Source: Rotaria macrura (taxonomy: Eukaryota > Rotifera > Eurotatoria > Philodinida > Philodinidae). From it: a stretch of 64,000 bases of DNA. The position numbers and the translations under genes were made by a program. The notes below the pieces were generated by a model. The model was not told the DNA's origin. It did not search any database and saw only the letters and a list, made by a program, of their open reading frames with translations. Of this stretch, positions 12,601 through 25,702 are shown piece by piece. The stretch is taken from positions 1-64,000 of the forward strand of contig OENT01000199.1 in the NCBI GenBank assembly GCA_900239685.1, in the 5' to 3' direction. The stretch's first letter is position 1, and each line of letters starts with the position of its first letter.

Positions 12601-15504
12601 TTTTTTTTTTCATAAATAAACAGAGAGAAAAAGAGAACAGGCGGAAATAAGAGAAAGAGACAGATAAATTTGGAAAATAGATAATCTGATGGATGCTTAC
12701 TAGCCTTGCCTACTGGTTGACGAGCAAACGAGAGAGAAAGGAGATGGCTTATCCATCAGTAAAAGCAAGTGTATATCTTATGTACAATGCTGTTGAACTA
12801 CTCTACATAAGTCGATCTTACATATTTACCGAACAGGAAAGAATGAAAAGGATATTATTGATGTAATGCAACGGTCATACTTTTGGGAAAATCAATATGA
12901 ATGTTCGATCTTATTAACAGATGTGTGATATTATCTCACTGTATATCCATTAAGTCTGAAGACTAAGAAAAAAAATAAGAATCATTATCAATCATTGCAA
13001 AAATAAAAATTACTTAATCAATATATTTATTCTACCAGAATAAAAGCTAAACTAAGGTCATCTTTGTTTCTCAAAAACTTATTCCATTAATGAAAATAAA
13101 TATTCTGTATTATAACTTATAGAAGAGAAAGTAAGATTCGATTAAATCGTTCATCTCTGTAATACTATTTAGTTAGTCGGATCAGTTATCTTATGTAAAA
13201 GAAAATGTACATCATATAAAAGGATTAAATAGTACATTAATCTCATCGACAATGTTATGTATATAGGAAAACAGTGAATTGTCTTGTTTTTTCTTTTTGA
13301 AGTTTTTTTCTCCTACCGGTACTTTCGAAAGATTTCAATTGATGAAATTTGTTTGCCATACGTCACAATCAATTGATTGAAATAATATCTCACATCGAAA
13401 TATCAATTGTTAAAACTCTCGAATTATGGTCAACATTGCTTTTTGTCTTTTGTGTTCTCTCTACAATATTTGTTCAATCAAGTAAAAGTATTCTTCTTTT
13501 GTTATTTCATTCTTTTTACCAGATAATTTTTTTCAATTGTTACGAATAGATGGAAGTTGTATTAGTAAAAGAGTAATGTTATGTCATTCGTATTTTGTAC
13601 CTATGTATGTATGTTATTCTTCTGCTTTTGTTGCAGAAAAAGGATTTCATTTTCTTCTTATAATGTTCGTCAATACAACATAAACTCTCATTTTCTCTTT
13701 CTCTCTCTCTCTCTCTTTCTTGTTTGAAAGGAATATTGAAATGAAACGAAAAGGAAGCCTGGAGTGAATGTAGGTGAGAGAACACAAGTGACTCTCTATG
13801 ATCAAATTTACATTTCCTTAGTTAAAGCCAGTTGTATCAAGCTTGTGTCTCCTTTCCTATTGTATGACCCTCTTGTTATGTCCACTTCACTTGTTCCACT
13901 TGTATACTATACATCGATTATTTTCTTTTTGTGCTACTTATTCTCGAAAAGAGGATATACAATACAAATGATGAAATGAATATCGAAGGTCATACAAAAA
14001 AAGCAGTCAGTCATATATTAAAAGAACAAAACAGAAAACAACTCAATGATAGATGGATCGATATTTGTATTTAGATGATCTAACTGATAAGAACAGAAGA
14101 AGAAAAAAAAAATAACTGTAGAAATATTGACTTGTTCATATCAAGATGCATTGAACGAGCTATGAAAAGTGTTCGTTGATCTATGTTAAGTCATGATCAA
14201 ATATCGAGTATAGTTCTTACTTGCCTTCTTTCTATTTTTTACTGTTTCTCACACGTGTGAACATATTTATACCTATTGCATCATGCTACATCTATGACAT
14301 GAACATATATACAAGTGATTATCAGTACGTCACGAGAAGAAATAGATGGATGTTCATTTACAAATTTCTTATGCATATATATCAAGACCATCTGTCTGTC
14401 AGAGTAGTATATCAATGGATTTTTACCGATCATGATTCTTCTTTTCCGTTGTTTCTCCTCTACTGTAATTAGATCATTATTTCATCAAAATAAATAATAA
14501 TCGATGGCACATATATATGTATACATGTTTATGTTTCTCTCATATATATATATATATATATTAGTTTACATACCGCTAGTAGTTTGTACAGTTATCATAT
14601 TTGATGATAGTAAAATAATGTCGAGTAATGAAGTGAAAGCAAGACGGGTTCTTTTTTCACCTCCCCTTTTTTTTCTTATTCTCTCTTTTTTTTTATTTTA
14701 TGCATTTTATATGCTAGTATTATTGATCGTGTCCTTTCGATTTACTCATTAAATCCTCTGTTCATATTCGTTGTTCATATTTTTTTTCAAAACGAACAAA
14801 TATCAAAATTGACAGTCGACGATAGTGATATATGTATATGTGAAATAGATATACCCGAAAGCAATTATCGCCTAAGTAAAGAAATATAGTCTTCTAACCT
14901 TGAGTTTGTTTTCTAAATCTAATCTTCAATAATATCTTATAGGCTTACGTGATGATTGTATATCAACTTGTTGATGTCGTTCATTACTTAGAAAAGCTCT
15001 TTATTCCATTAACAATGAATACGAAGACGTAGATGATCGATTCATATTTTTTTGTTGGTGCTCTGGTCAAGTCTTTATTTTTCTCTCTCTCTCTCGCTCT
15101 TTCTTGTTCCAATTCTTTCTCTTGTTCTTTCTCTCTTTGTACTTTTTATTGATGGATGCACATGAAGCCCGTCAGCAGTAAACCGAATCTCATTGTAATA
15201 GATTTATAACCAACTCATATGTACATGTGACGAACGATAACAATATTATACCTGCGTACATGTACAGAACAACTACGTATTCTTATGTGTTTTTTTTCTT
15301 ATTACTAAGCTTAAAATAAACACTGAACGACGAGACTACATACAAGTGCTCATACATACCACTCATGCTACTGGCGTCGGCGTCCATAGCTGCGTCTTCT
15401 CCTGTAGGACGTCGTTGGTGACGTTGACGTTGATTATGGTCAATAACAACCGGTCGTCGTTGTTTCTCCCACGAACGGTCGACCTCGTACGTATACTCCT
15501 TCAT
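644..15504 (-). CDS. KANK: KANK family protein (KN motif and ankyrin repeat domains)
   Basis: KANK proteins are cytoplasmic adaptors that bind talin through the KN motif and regulate actin and cortical microtubules at adhesions. Eighteen coding exons join with matching phases: 15504-15360, 11368-11169, 10688-10512, 10375-9577, 9520-9092, 8813-8459, 8030-7658, 7468-6534, 3226-3125, 3075-2752, 2669-2585, 2529-2377, 2314-2203, 2069-1966, 1902-1702, 1628-1530, 1393-1329, 827-644. They give about 1613 residues. The KN motif lies near residues 70-100 (CCPYGYHLDTDFTKFLDD). Coiled coils lie at the ends of exons 4 and 5. A long low-complexity middle with RDV repeats spans about residues 580-830. The C-terminal block carries QQEWFRISSQK followed by about five ankyrin repeats (GNTALHYCVTNGH, TALMLAVKHRKVDLVELLL, GSTALMCAVEHG). 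It is longer than vertebrate KANKs, mainly in the middle. An alternative acceptor frame exists for exon 17, so the extreme C-terminus is less certain. Confidence 0.93.
3227..6533 (-). other. Long KANK intron (about 3.3 kb)
   Basis: This intron separates the low-complexity middle of KANK from the exons leading to the ankyrin block. Flanking exons join in phase 2 (AG|A). No further exon was recognised inside. It holds AT-rich sequence and a 33-base degenerate tandem repeat (6001-6199). Confidence 0.7.
6001..6199. repeat. Degenerate 33-base minisatellite, about six units, in a KANK intron
   Basis: Six successive segments of 32-34 bases begin TGTCATCATCTG, TGTCAGTGTCAG, TGTCATTGTCTA, TATCATTGTCTG, TGTCATTGTCTT and TGTCATTATCTG. 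Most carry a second shared block similar to TTCCATGCCAAT. The units have diverged by several substitutions, so the array is old. Confidence 0.75.
12186..12234 (-). CDS. KANK: Alternative first coding exon of the KANK gene
   Basis: This exon encodes MELVERRIRRHFHRLR and ends in phase 1 at a GTAAG donor. It joins in frame to the KN-motif exon (acceptor at 11369-11370), exactly as the far upstream exon 15504-15360 does (MKEYTYEVDRSW). The two starts imply two promoters and two N-termini, one short and strongly basic. The other protein domains are shared. No transcript was seen; the support is the start codon, donor and matching phase. Confidence 0.6.
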
Positions 15505-17582
15505 GGTTGACGAGCGACAAGTACAGATAGATACCTATCTAATTATCAATGCAAGAGACGACAATATTGATGATGAGTGCATCGTACTAGAACGAAAGAA
15601 TTAAGATTGAATGCATAGGAGTATAAAAGAAAAAATGGTAATGAAGTATATTTGAATGAATATTAGATAGTAAATTTCACGTCAAAAGTGACATGCGAAT
15701 GAGCTTTAAGAATTTTAATTGAACTTAAAAAGATTAATCTATTTATTATTATTACTATTGAAAATAGTGTAACAATAGAATCGATTTCAATTTGCCAATG
15801 AACGAATCAAAAAAAAATATATATATATACACTAAACTTTCTATCATAAGAAGAAAAACAACAGATTTATTCGGACAATCAATCAATTAACAAGTATTAT
15901 GTATATTTGTATGCACATATCTCAAGTGTCATCTGTCATTGAAAAACAGAACAAATATGTAAATAATGAAACCCTGAAAATGTTCACTGAGTCTAAAAAT
16001 AAAACAGATACTATCAATCTTCACTGTCATAATAGCAATTGCAAATTATAGATACTAAAGCGTAAGATATTCTTTTAATTATACGCCAATAAAAAAAGAA
16101 AACCGATGAATTTTAATCAGCGGAATAATTTTTTCGTTCTTAAACAATGCTAAAAGTATGAATACATAAAGAATTTTATTCAAGAATCACAACGTCATGA
16201 TAATCTTTCATTAATAATTCATAAAATATTATTTTTTTTGAATTCAAATCAAAATGAAATATTACGATGAATAGAATAGAATTATTCCATAATATATCGT
16301 CTTTAAATAAACGGATTCGTTCAACTACCTATTTCAGTTCGTTTTATTTCATACGAAAAACGTATTTTATGTAACATCGATCATTTTTCGATTTACTTTT
16401 TCTCTTATTTGGAATGTAACTAAAGTTATGTAAGTTTTCTATTCATTCTTCAATAAAATCAAAAATATGTCATAAATTCTGATAAACAATTTTTCATAGG
16501 ATGAAATGTGATATTCGAAATGTAATTATGACGAGTTCATATGAAGATATTTTCTAAGGCAAAGGTCAATTTCTATGCTAAATCGAAATAAATTCACTAT
16601 GATTACTCTAAATATATGAATTAAGTTAGTATATATCTTATTGATGTCTAATTAGTAGAATTTTTATTTTGAAACAAAAACTTACGTTGAATATTCGAAG
16701 TAAGATTTCTACATGGTAAATAAAATTGTTTTCTATTAAAAAAGTAACTGAACTAGTATTTTATGTGAATGATACGTTTAAAAAGTGTAGCATTTTACGG
16801 CTTAAGAAGGATTACGAACACATAAAATTCATCGATGTTTTATCTCTCGAACTTTAGAATGCGTTGCATCCTTCATGCGAGGAAAAAAAAAGAAAAGAAA
16901 AAAAACTCGCTTGTTCACTTTGGTATGAATGATTGAGAAAAAAAATCTCTAATACATTTCTTTTCTTATACTCGCCTATTATGAAGAACTACAATGTGAT
17001 CAATGTAGAAAATTTTTTCGCAAGGTTATGCGATTTTATAATAAACCACAATCATCGTACACGCGTTTATCACAAAGGTTAATGATAGTTTTACGCTGTT
17101 TAATAGAGAAAAAATCGATCATTATAGCAGAATAGAAAAAAAAGGACTTTATGTTTATACGTAACTAATCTTCTACGCTAATCACGTACAATGTTGACAC
17201 TATGGATAATGACCAAGTGAAACTTTTAAAAACCACAAATAGCAGACTTCATTGATGTAGACGAAGAAAGCCATAAAAAGTCAGACTGTTCGAAATTTAC
17301 TTATGATTCAGTACGTTTTGATATACTTTCGAGCATTTATTCACTATCTATATTTATATGGATCTACGTTTACTTGAAAATCTTACGAAGAAAAGAAACT
17401 ACTAGACAGAAAGGGGGAAAGTGATCTGATAGAGACGGATGGATGAATGGATGTAAAGAATAAGAAAGAAAAAGAAACGGTAAAATTGGCATAAAGACAA
17501 GCGACACTTTTTTTTTCTCTTTTTTTCCTTCTCATCTTAACGACGATAGTGAAGAGAGCAAAAACCTAAAAAAAAGAGAAAT

Positions 17583-17605
17583 GGTGATGATGATGATGAT
17601 GATGA
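17583..17605. repeat. (GAT)n microsatellite
   Basis: Seven uninterrupted GAT/TGA triplets in non-coding DNA. Confidence 0.9.
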
Positions 17606-19063
17606 ACATGAACAAAAAACGTGTTGAGTATATATAGCAATAGTTATTATGTTCTTTTCTTTCCTTGCATCAACAGTATATTTTACATTACTCGTCTTTC
17701 AAAAAAATCAACCAACTGATGATGATATGTAAAGACATGAGACCTTGAATTCAAGTTCATTCATTGTTAGACGTCTTTTTCTCTTCGTCTTCGTTTTCGC
17801 TCTCTCTCTCTCTCTTCTTAAACATTTACTTGAAGAAAACGAAGATCTATTTGTATAAATATATTCATTTTCTTGATAATGAAAAAAAGAACAAGAAGTA
17901 AGCCAGACGTATTTTTACTTACACATATTTGTTTATAAACTAAACAGCCCTTAAAGTGCAACTTACATACTATTTCACTTATCATTAATAGTACTATAGT
18001 AAACGGCTTTCTATGTACAGACGAGAAATGAATCGAAAAAAAAGAAGCGTTGTCATTCACATAAAAGTAATGTGGTACCGGGTGTTAAAACATTTGCGGC
18101 CACACGTATTGTCTTCCATGCTCACATTTTTTTTTCTACATTCAACTCAAGGCAAACAATGCATAAGGAGAAAAAAAGAGCAAGAGAATAGACGACAGAT
18201 TGATTTGACAGACGTCTTGAAAAAAAAAGAAAGGATAGTATGTTTGACTTTCCGATGTAGTATTGCGTAAAAGACAATACAATGGACAAACCCAGCGGGA
18301 ACAATAAGGAACGAGAAAAAAGGAAGAATCTAACGGCATAACATAATGTAAATTCTTCCTGCTTTGCTTGACTGTTTTTTGTTAGATGAAAAGAACAATA
18401 GCAGTGCAAAAGTAAATACTTTACCAGCACGCTTACTCACTTACTTTAACATACATACCAGAATGAAAATAGATCTTCACAAATAAGCATGCCCTAACTC
18501 AAAACCTCTGGATACATCTTCTTCTCTTCTCGTTTACCTATGCATCTACGCTCACGTATAGACAATACAAACAATGTCCGAAAAAAAGAAAGACTTACGC
18601 ATGCGTATATGAAAGTAGAGAAGAAGAAAAAAAGTGAACGAAATGTATTTCTATTCGTAAGTTTTTGTTCACTCACTATTTCAGTTTCAAAGGTTAACGT
18701 TCATAGATACGAACGATGAGCATACTCGTATCTGCTACGAATATTACCTTGAATTCGCTCTTTTTCTTTCTTGCTGACATATAATGATCATTGTTTAGTT
18801 TTACGTGGCTCATTAATGAAAAGTTGATTGTACGAATGTAAAATTTAAGTTACATGTCAAACAAGGCATCATTATGATCCAGTGTATAGAATGAATAAGA
18901 CGAGTAGAATAAAGTGTCTACGCCTACCGATATTACTAGATCGTTTTCTTTTCTTTTTCTAATGATGGTCATCATGATGACTATGTGTTAGTGTAACCAA
19001 TATGAAAGGAATAAGAAATAACAAATATACACTAGAGTTCGATCTACGCTCACGTAATTCAAT

Positions 19064-19150
19064 ACCACACACACACACACATATATATACATACATATAT
19101 GATGGATGGATGGATGGATGTGTGTGTATGTGTATATGTATACATGCATA
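19064..19150. repeat. Compound microsatellite (CA)n-(TA)n-(TGGA)n-(TG)n
   Basis: A CA run passes into TA steps, then five TGGA tetramers (about 19102-19120) and a TG/TA stretch. A minus-strand open frame crosses it, but it is only translated repeat and is not a gene. Confidence 0.85.
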
Positions 19151-22100
19151 CATATGGTTGCACGCGTAAAAAAAGAAAAAAAGGTTTACTTTTGTAAAAA
19201 TGACACAGTGAGCAAAAGGAAATAATAATATGCAAATTTGACTACGACTCACTTTCTATTTCTTTCTGTCTTCTGCTCGGCAAAAATTTGCTAGGTGTCA
19301 AATTGCATATTCAACATGCAAATGTTCAATATCATAACATCGTACTCAAACTAGTGTGATAAACATCTTCAGTGTATTTTCATCGTTGGCATATAAATTT
19401 CTATGATTTATGTAATAATGATTAACTATAATCATTTAAATTATATAGATCACCTTCAACTTTCAAGTTATAATTTGAATACAAAAAACTATTAAACAAT
19501 ACTCAAGGTCAAAAGATAAACTTAGAATCGTATAATACAGAATAAACATCATGTGGCAGACTTTTTACGCAAGTAAAACGAAGAAATAAGTTTATATGTT
19601 AGTGCTTCATTTCATCTCCAAGGTTGACCGATTTCGATCAAGGCTAAAACGTCTTTTCTCTCTCTCTCTCTGTGTTTCCTTAAATGAAAACATAATCTAA
19701 CTCATATGGCATCCACTGTTTACCGTTAATTTTAGTTAAAAGCTGTCTATCGAACACACATGTTGATAAGACAAATGGTGAGTACATATGATTTTAACCA
19801 TAGGAAGCTCTATTAAATCAAATCACCACTATCGAGAACTTAACTACATAGCAAAATGAATCCAATATTTTCTTTTCTTTTCATTATGCTTTACAAAGCG
19901 ATTACTATTAAAGAATTCAGGGTAAAAGCGGACCAGTCTATATGAAGAAAGTGCTCTTAATCTCAAGTATATTTGAATAGATAGTGAAGTAAAAAAAAAT
20001 TGCCTTCAAGTAATTAACTCTCGATAATAATCGAGAAAAGGAAAAGAAAACATCAATCTTCAAGTACAGTCTAAAATAATGATTATTTTAAACAATCCGA
20101 TTTACGAAAAAAAAAAAGAGAAAACTTTCATGTTCAATAATACTAATTTTGAATGTACAACTTGCTCATTTGCAATATCTGTATTTATCATATTTGCTTA
20201 TGCATATCGAGTTTAGCTGATTATCTTGTCAACGATACGAATAGCAAATACATCAAATTTACTTATACGACTAAAAAGATCAAATAATAAATTTTATCAT
20301 ACATATGATCAAATGTCTTCTTACAATCATTTCTAAGTAATAAAAATAAAATAATCATGCAATCGTTTAAAACACAAACTACAGATACTCATCTACATAT
20401 GATTGCACCATCATTATAGTATAAAGAAATTTCAACACTTGACCTGGCATTGAGTTCTTTTTAAAGAAATTGATCAACATCGGATACGAACCGAATAATA
20501 TATTGTAGAATGCACAAAAAATAATCTTAGACTCATCTATTAGTTATAAGAAAACATCAGCATGATGTGATTTCCTACGGGAATATATAACTACAGTCAG
20601 AAAATATTTGTTAGCTCAATTATATTACTCAAATTGCCTTTGGAGAATTACTTTTTTTGATTCGTTGTCATTAAGTACAATTTCATTCAAATTAAATAGA
20701 AAATAACTGTTCTTAACATTGATTGAAACTATGCCATCTTATGACAACAAACGATCGATAGGTCTCTGTTTGATTAATAATCTTTTGTCTGTAGTAACAG
20801 TTAGATTATAAATTAGTTTTCAAGTTGAAAATAGGTACGTATTCTTTAAAAGAAAAAAAAGAATTTCAATCAAAGTAAATAGCTATCACTATGGAATCGT
20901 TACATCTACCAGTTATGAAGAATGTGATAAAAGAACACGTTATAATGACGAATCATGATCTATCACTTATTCAGCTTCCTACTGTTCTACCATTGTCATT
21001 GCTCACACACATGTGTATTTATATATATATATATATATATATCATTAACTAGATTCATGGTTTGCTTACCGATGATTTTTGTCTTATGGACTTCTTATTC
21101 TAGTATTCAAGTGGTTCACTTCTATCAAACAATAATAAATAAAATCCTCACAAATGTCCTTTTGAACAAAAAAAAAAGGAAGACGAGAAAAAAAAAGTCA
21201 AGTAGATGTATTGTTAATTTTAATTTAATTGATATGTACCAATGAAAAATGATTCGTATCATATCCAACTTCGTTTTACTTCAACTCTCGTCTATTTCAT
21301 TTCACATTAAAAAAAATAATGAATCGTTCCACGATCTATTCAATGTGACTTCTATTAGGTAACACTTCTCATTTTGAACAAGGTCTTGTTATCACGAAAT
21401 GATTTTTAGCTAAATATCCATTTCCAATACGTAATGTAAGCTTGTTGTTGTAAGCTCGCATTTTATGAGTTAGTACGTGCACGTGAGATTCGTTTTTTCT
21501 TCCTTGTCTTCATAAGTATTTCTGAACGAGTCTACTGTTCATGGCGTGTTATAAGTTTAGACTTTCGAATATTTTGAACAATAATCAGTGCATATATCTA
21601 CAAAAATATTCTCACATCGCATGAGAATAATAGACTATAGTTGTTTTGTTAATTCTATTTCGAATAAACTATTGATCATTGTATAAACACAGTTTCTGTG
21701 TACATAGATACAAAAGATTTTGAATTCAATAATTTTCACACAATAAAATTGTGAATGACATTAATTCGAATAGTGACTACTTGACAAAATGAAACGATAA
21801 AATCATGAATCGTTCCAAAATGTGCTACCATGTCAACAATACGAAAGGGTTTTTATTTGATACAATGCAAATCTCCTCTGGCTAAAATATAAATATTTGA
21901 ATGACTTAGTATAAAAAAAAGAACAATGGCAACTATTGTTTTAGAAAATTCTCTAATGAATAAGAATTAAGATTCATCATTTGCTATTGTCCTACTAGTA
22001 TAGATACGATAATTCATTTTATTGTTAAACAAGCACAATTAACATAAACTGGATTTATTATTATGATGCTTATTTTGTTTGGATTTTACTTCTCGACCTG

Positions 22101-23044
22101 TAGTACAACGTTTATAGATATCTCAGTCGTTCATATGTCAATGAACGTTTGCTCTATTTACATTCTAAATAGTATTCTATGTTATATGAAAATACAATTA
22201 CATTTACTATAAGCAATTTTTTCTATTTCTCTAAACTACGAATCAATAAATGAACTAGTTCTCAATTGATACTGTAGTAAATATGTTTAAAATGATTTAC
22301 TTCCACTCAAGATAATAGACTATAATAAATTGTCTACTAGCAAGGTCACTCATTCGACGGAGACATCATTTTTCTCTATATTATAGTCTCATGTCAGTAG
22401 TTATGTTTGACATGTTTCGAGCCAATTGTTTAAAGTAATTACAAGAGTTTCCGATGATAAATAATTTCGTTTGTCATTGTTTTATTATAGTACGCTCGCT
22501 TTTTCATTCTAGCACAATTTCATTTGTGAATGAAGAGTTTGACTTTTTACATGACGAATTTTTGAGTGACTTTCTATTGATTCTAACTATGAGTTCTACT
22601 GAAATGGAAGCATGGTTTTTTCCATGCTGCAAACAATACTTAGAAAGCTCTGTGTGTTAAATTCATATACCAATTAGCTCATCATAAAATATCAATAGTA
22701 GAGATTTGTTGATCCCAAGTTTATATGACTAATAAGAATGATTTGAATAGACTTTCAGAAGAGAGTTAAAATTGAACTTGAGAATTCTTAACCAATAGTA
22801 GAATGTAGTATTGTAGTAAAATTCTATGCAAAGTTCACTTATTCAACAGTCGAAATCATTGTAAAGTATAGTTCGTACATTAGTATTTATGAAATCAAAA
22901 GAAAAACAAAATTTTATAACATAAATGTCAGTAGTATTCTTTACTTCAATATTTAAAGTGTAAAATAATGTAGAAAAAATTATTGTAAATAAGTACGAAT
23001 TGGATAAATTACGATTGATAATCAGTAAGAGCCAGTAGAATAAA

Positions 23045-23440
23045 ATTGTTAAGTGGAACAGACTAGCCATTATTCTTGACCATGATAAAGTGAATCCCAA
23101 GCTTCTTTTATTCGTATTGAATGTTACACTGCATGATTATCCTTATTTGAAGTGTCTGAAGATGATTTAGTATCACAACGTACTTCTTCAATACTTAATG
23201 CAGTGGTACCATCTTCGCATGTATTGTCTTGCATCGTTGTAAGTAATGTAGAGTAATATATTTTTTTGTTTAATTTTATCAGTATTTATATCCGAAAAAA
23301 TTGGTTTTTTCCAATCCCATCCTTCACATGTGACTTGCGTTCTTTCGTCATTGTAAAAGCTTGATGACAATTTCTTCGATGTTTAAAGGACGAAAGAAAC
23401 AATGTTGGCAGCTAAAAATATTTCCGTTCTTTCATATCAA
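23045..23440 (-). pseudogene. Possible decayed coding segment, family unknown
   Basis: On the minus strand, protein-like pieces follow one another in shifting frames. The first contains CQHCFFRPLNIEEIVIKLLQ and stops. A second frame continues with NDERTQVTCEGWDWKKP. A third reads MQDNTCEDGTTALSIEEV, then DNHAV, an in-frame TAA, and IKEAWDSLYHGQE. This looks like a gene broken by two frameshifts and a nonsense codon. No family is recognised. In such AT-rich DNA the pieces could be chance, so confidence is low. Confidence 0.2.
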
Positions 23441-23785
23441 ATGTTTCGAACTTTATTCGCTATAGTTAACATGTAAATCATTGACTAAAATTTAAAAGTT
23501 CTTGACTTTCCTTTAAATTAATTTCATTTATCACCGTTCTAGATATGTAACTTAGTATTTATTTTAATTACCATCTAAATATCTTTGTATTTAGCAATAC
23601 AACATATTACTGACGAAGATAGAGTGCATGTGTGATTTATATAGCTACGATACGATATCTTGAGAGTAATGACGATGGTGGATATTGAAAAAAAAAAGGT
23701 CATGCTAAGAGCAAACTAAAATCTGTCTATACAACCTTGAGGCTAAATAGAATCTCTCGTTTCCTCAGATATTCACGTAATAGAT

Positions 23786-23985
23786 TTGTTATCTGTTCTA
23801 TGATATATGAGATATTTTCAAAGAATTCCTATTTGTTTTCCTCGTCTTTCTATCACCTTAGATAAATGATAGAATCTTTTATTTATAAATAAAAGATTCT
23901 ATCATTCATCTAAGGTGATAGAAAGAAGAGGAAAACAAGAGGAGCTCTTTGAAAATGTGTCATATCTCATAGAACAGATAATTAG
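23786..23985. repeat. About 200-base near-perfect hairpin (foldback or MITE-like)
   Basis: Arms of about 95 bases are reverse complements of each other: 23786-23880 and 23891-23985. Paired landmarks include TATCTGTTCTATGA/TCATAGAACAGATA, TTTCTATCACCTTAGAT/ATCTAAGGTGATAGAAA and GATAGAATCTTTT/AAAAGATTCTATC. The short centre ATTTATAAAT is itself palindromic. No ORF lies inside. It could be a miniature transposable element or a hairpin small-RNA source. No target-site duplication was identified. Confidence 0.85.
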
Positions 23986-25024
23986 TCGCACTATCTACGG
24001 TCATGTCTTCACATGATAATATATAACAGCATTGACAATTTTTCCTTTTCATAAAGAAAAAACTCTGAAAACTCGAGAAAAGATATGTTTACATTCAAGG
24101 TCCCAACGAACTCTAGTCAAGGACATCGAAAAACATGACTTTATTGAAGTTTTATATCCAATGCATCTTATGTTGAAAAATCACGAACGAGCAAATCAAC
24201 ATCTTTACAATTTTTGTCGTCAAAGCGGCACTGCGTCTCTTATTTTGTTTGGTAGCTATTCAGTATTTTTACTTGTTTTCATTCGTATGCACTTAAATAA
24301 ACTGCTCGTTGTGCATTTGTAACTTTTCCATAATGATTTCCATCACACTATGATTTATTATTGTAAACTTAGAAAAAATTTAAAAAAATAATAATAAAGA
24401 AGTATCTGACATCAAGTGTAATGGAGTAAAAGATTTTCGAAGCAATTCTAGGTTTGATTCAAAACTTGCAAAGCGCATCTGATTTACTGTACATGCATCT
24501 TGTGCGCTCATGTCTATAATTTTTTCAGACTGTTGCTAAAATGTGTTCTGTTTCATTTTGAACAATATATTGAATCATGCCATGATGTCGATACTTCAGA
24601 TTTTTGACTTTTTCATGAATATAAGAAAAGAAAATTTCATTAATGAACGTGAAGTAAACAATTATGCCAACATTGACTCTATGATTTTTTCTACGAGTAA
24701 GATGTATACAAAAGTAAACATTAAAACTAGAAACACACAAGAAGTTCAATACGTGTTCAAAAATATTCGTATACATGACAAGAATAAATGTACAGATGTA
24801 ATATTTCGTTTAACTTGACACATGATCATCAAGCAAGATCATTTATAAATTAATGAATCATTTACAAGAAGATGAAAGAAGATAATCTATATTTAATCAT
24901 AAGTATGTTAATATGCTTATCTAATAAAACAAGAAAAGAAAGTTTATATTTATATAAGAGAAAAGCAAATGACATGGAATTTTACTTCTGTAAAAGACAA
25001 AACTCTATTAATAACAAAAACAAT

Positions 25025-25696
25025 ATGTCAACAAGCCTTCGAAAAGTAAATTTCATATTTACACACAGATATAAATCATCAATGTAAATACTTTTAGAAA
25101 CTGACTCGTGCTCTTCACAAAATCTCTCAGCCATCATCTACAAAAACAGGTGCATGACGTCTTAACATGATATCATTATAATAATATTTCAAATTTAGAA
25201 ACTAGATCAACTAACACTGTCAAGAAATCTACAATTTCACATTTATCACAACGAACGTCGGCAAGATGTGATTATGTAAGATTTTTCACTAGAATGTTCC
25301 ACGAGTAAAAATGCTTTTACATACATCTAGATCGATCTAAGTGACTGTTATTCATGGACTTCATCTTACTCCGAAGATTCCGGTATATCGTCGATTCCAA
25401 TATCAAGCAAGATTAGCAATCAACTACAGTCAACAAGAATATATTCCGATGATTTATCTTCACTTTCAATTTCGTCGAATCTAACTTCTATTCCAAATGA
25501 TCTAACGAACATTTTTCACACTGATGAAGTAACATCGAACATTATTTCAACATCATCGCAATGTTGTCCTTGTCATTGTCACCGTTATGTTCACACTGAT
25601 CTCTTGTTAGCTGAATCAATCAATTATCTTCACGTACAAAAACAAAATGAACAGACAAAATTTACTGAATATAAAATTTATCCTTTTATGCTGTGA
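25025..25696 (+). CDS. Unrecognised small protein, four exons
   Basis: Exons 25025-25045, 25098-25149, 25199-25275 and 25331-25696 join in phases 0, 1, 0 and give about 171 residues. Introns are 49-55 bases with GT-AG ends. The start MSTSLRK runs into KLTRALHKISQPSSTK. The last exon is open for 121 codons. It is serine-rich (SSYSEDSGISSIPISSK) and has a cysteine-histidine cluster CCPCHCHRYVH followed by a short helical tail. An AATAAA lies 7 bases after the stop, which supports a real compact gene. There is no signal peptide or membrane segment. The Cys/His cluster could bind a metal, but no known domain is recognised. Confidence 0.55.
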
Positions 25697-25702
25697 TTTC
25701 AA

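Larger units (their letters stand above)
15505..22800. other. Gene-poor AT-rich region upstream of KANK
   Basis: Neither strand gives a spliced gene that can be supported. Open frames of 60-100 codons occur, but in DNA this AT-rich they lack ATG context, matching splice phases or protein-like composition. Microsatellites are common. The KANK promoter of the long isoform should lie in the first few hundred bases upstream of 15504. Confidence 0.55.
22801..25024. other. Intergenic region with hairpin and doubtful exons
   Basis: Apart from the hairpin and the doubtful pseudogene, this stretch has a 97-codon plus-strand open frame without an early ATG (24032-24322). It also has a minus-strand exon-like piece beginning at an acceptor near 24537 (QQSEKIIDMSAQDACTVNQM) and ending in a stop, with AATAAA following on the minus strand near 24356. 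Neither could be joined to other exons. Confidence 0.35.

Noticed and set aside
17215..17435. Roughly 64-codon plus-strand open frame without ATG (DVDEESHKKSDCSKFTYDS)
   Set aside because: Open frames of this length are expected dozens of times in a window of this composition. No splice partner was found.
17818..18676. Cluster of 60-100 codon frames on both strands
   Set aside because: Strongly Phe/Leu/Ser-rich products of poly-T and CT tracts, with no splice or homology support. The number of such frames is what AT-rich DNA gives by chance.
18959..19252. 97-codon minus-strand frame rich in His/Ile/Val
   Set aside because: It is a translation of the CA/TA/TGGA microsatellite.
24032..24322. 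97-codon plus-strand frame
   Set aside because: It starts without an ATG, the only Met lies halfway, and it has no splice context. A few frames this long are expected at random, so it was not listed as a gene.
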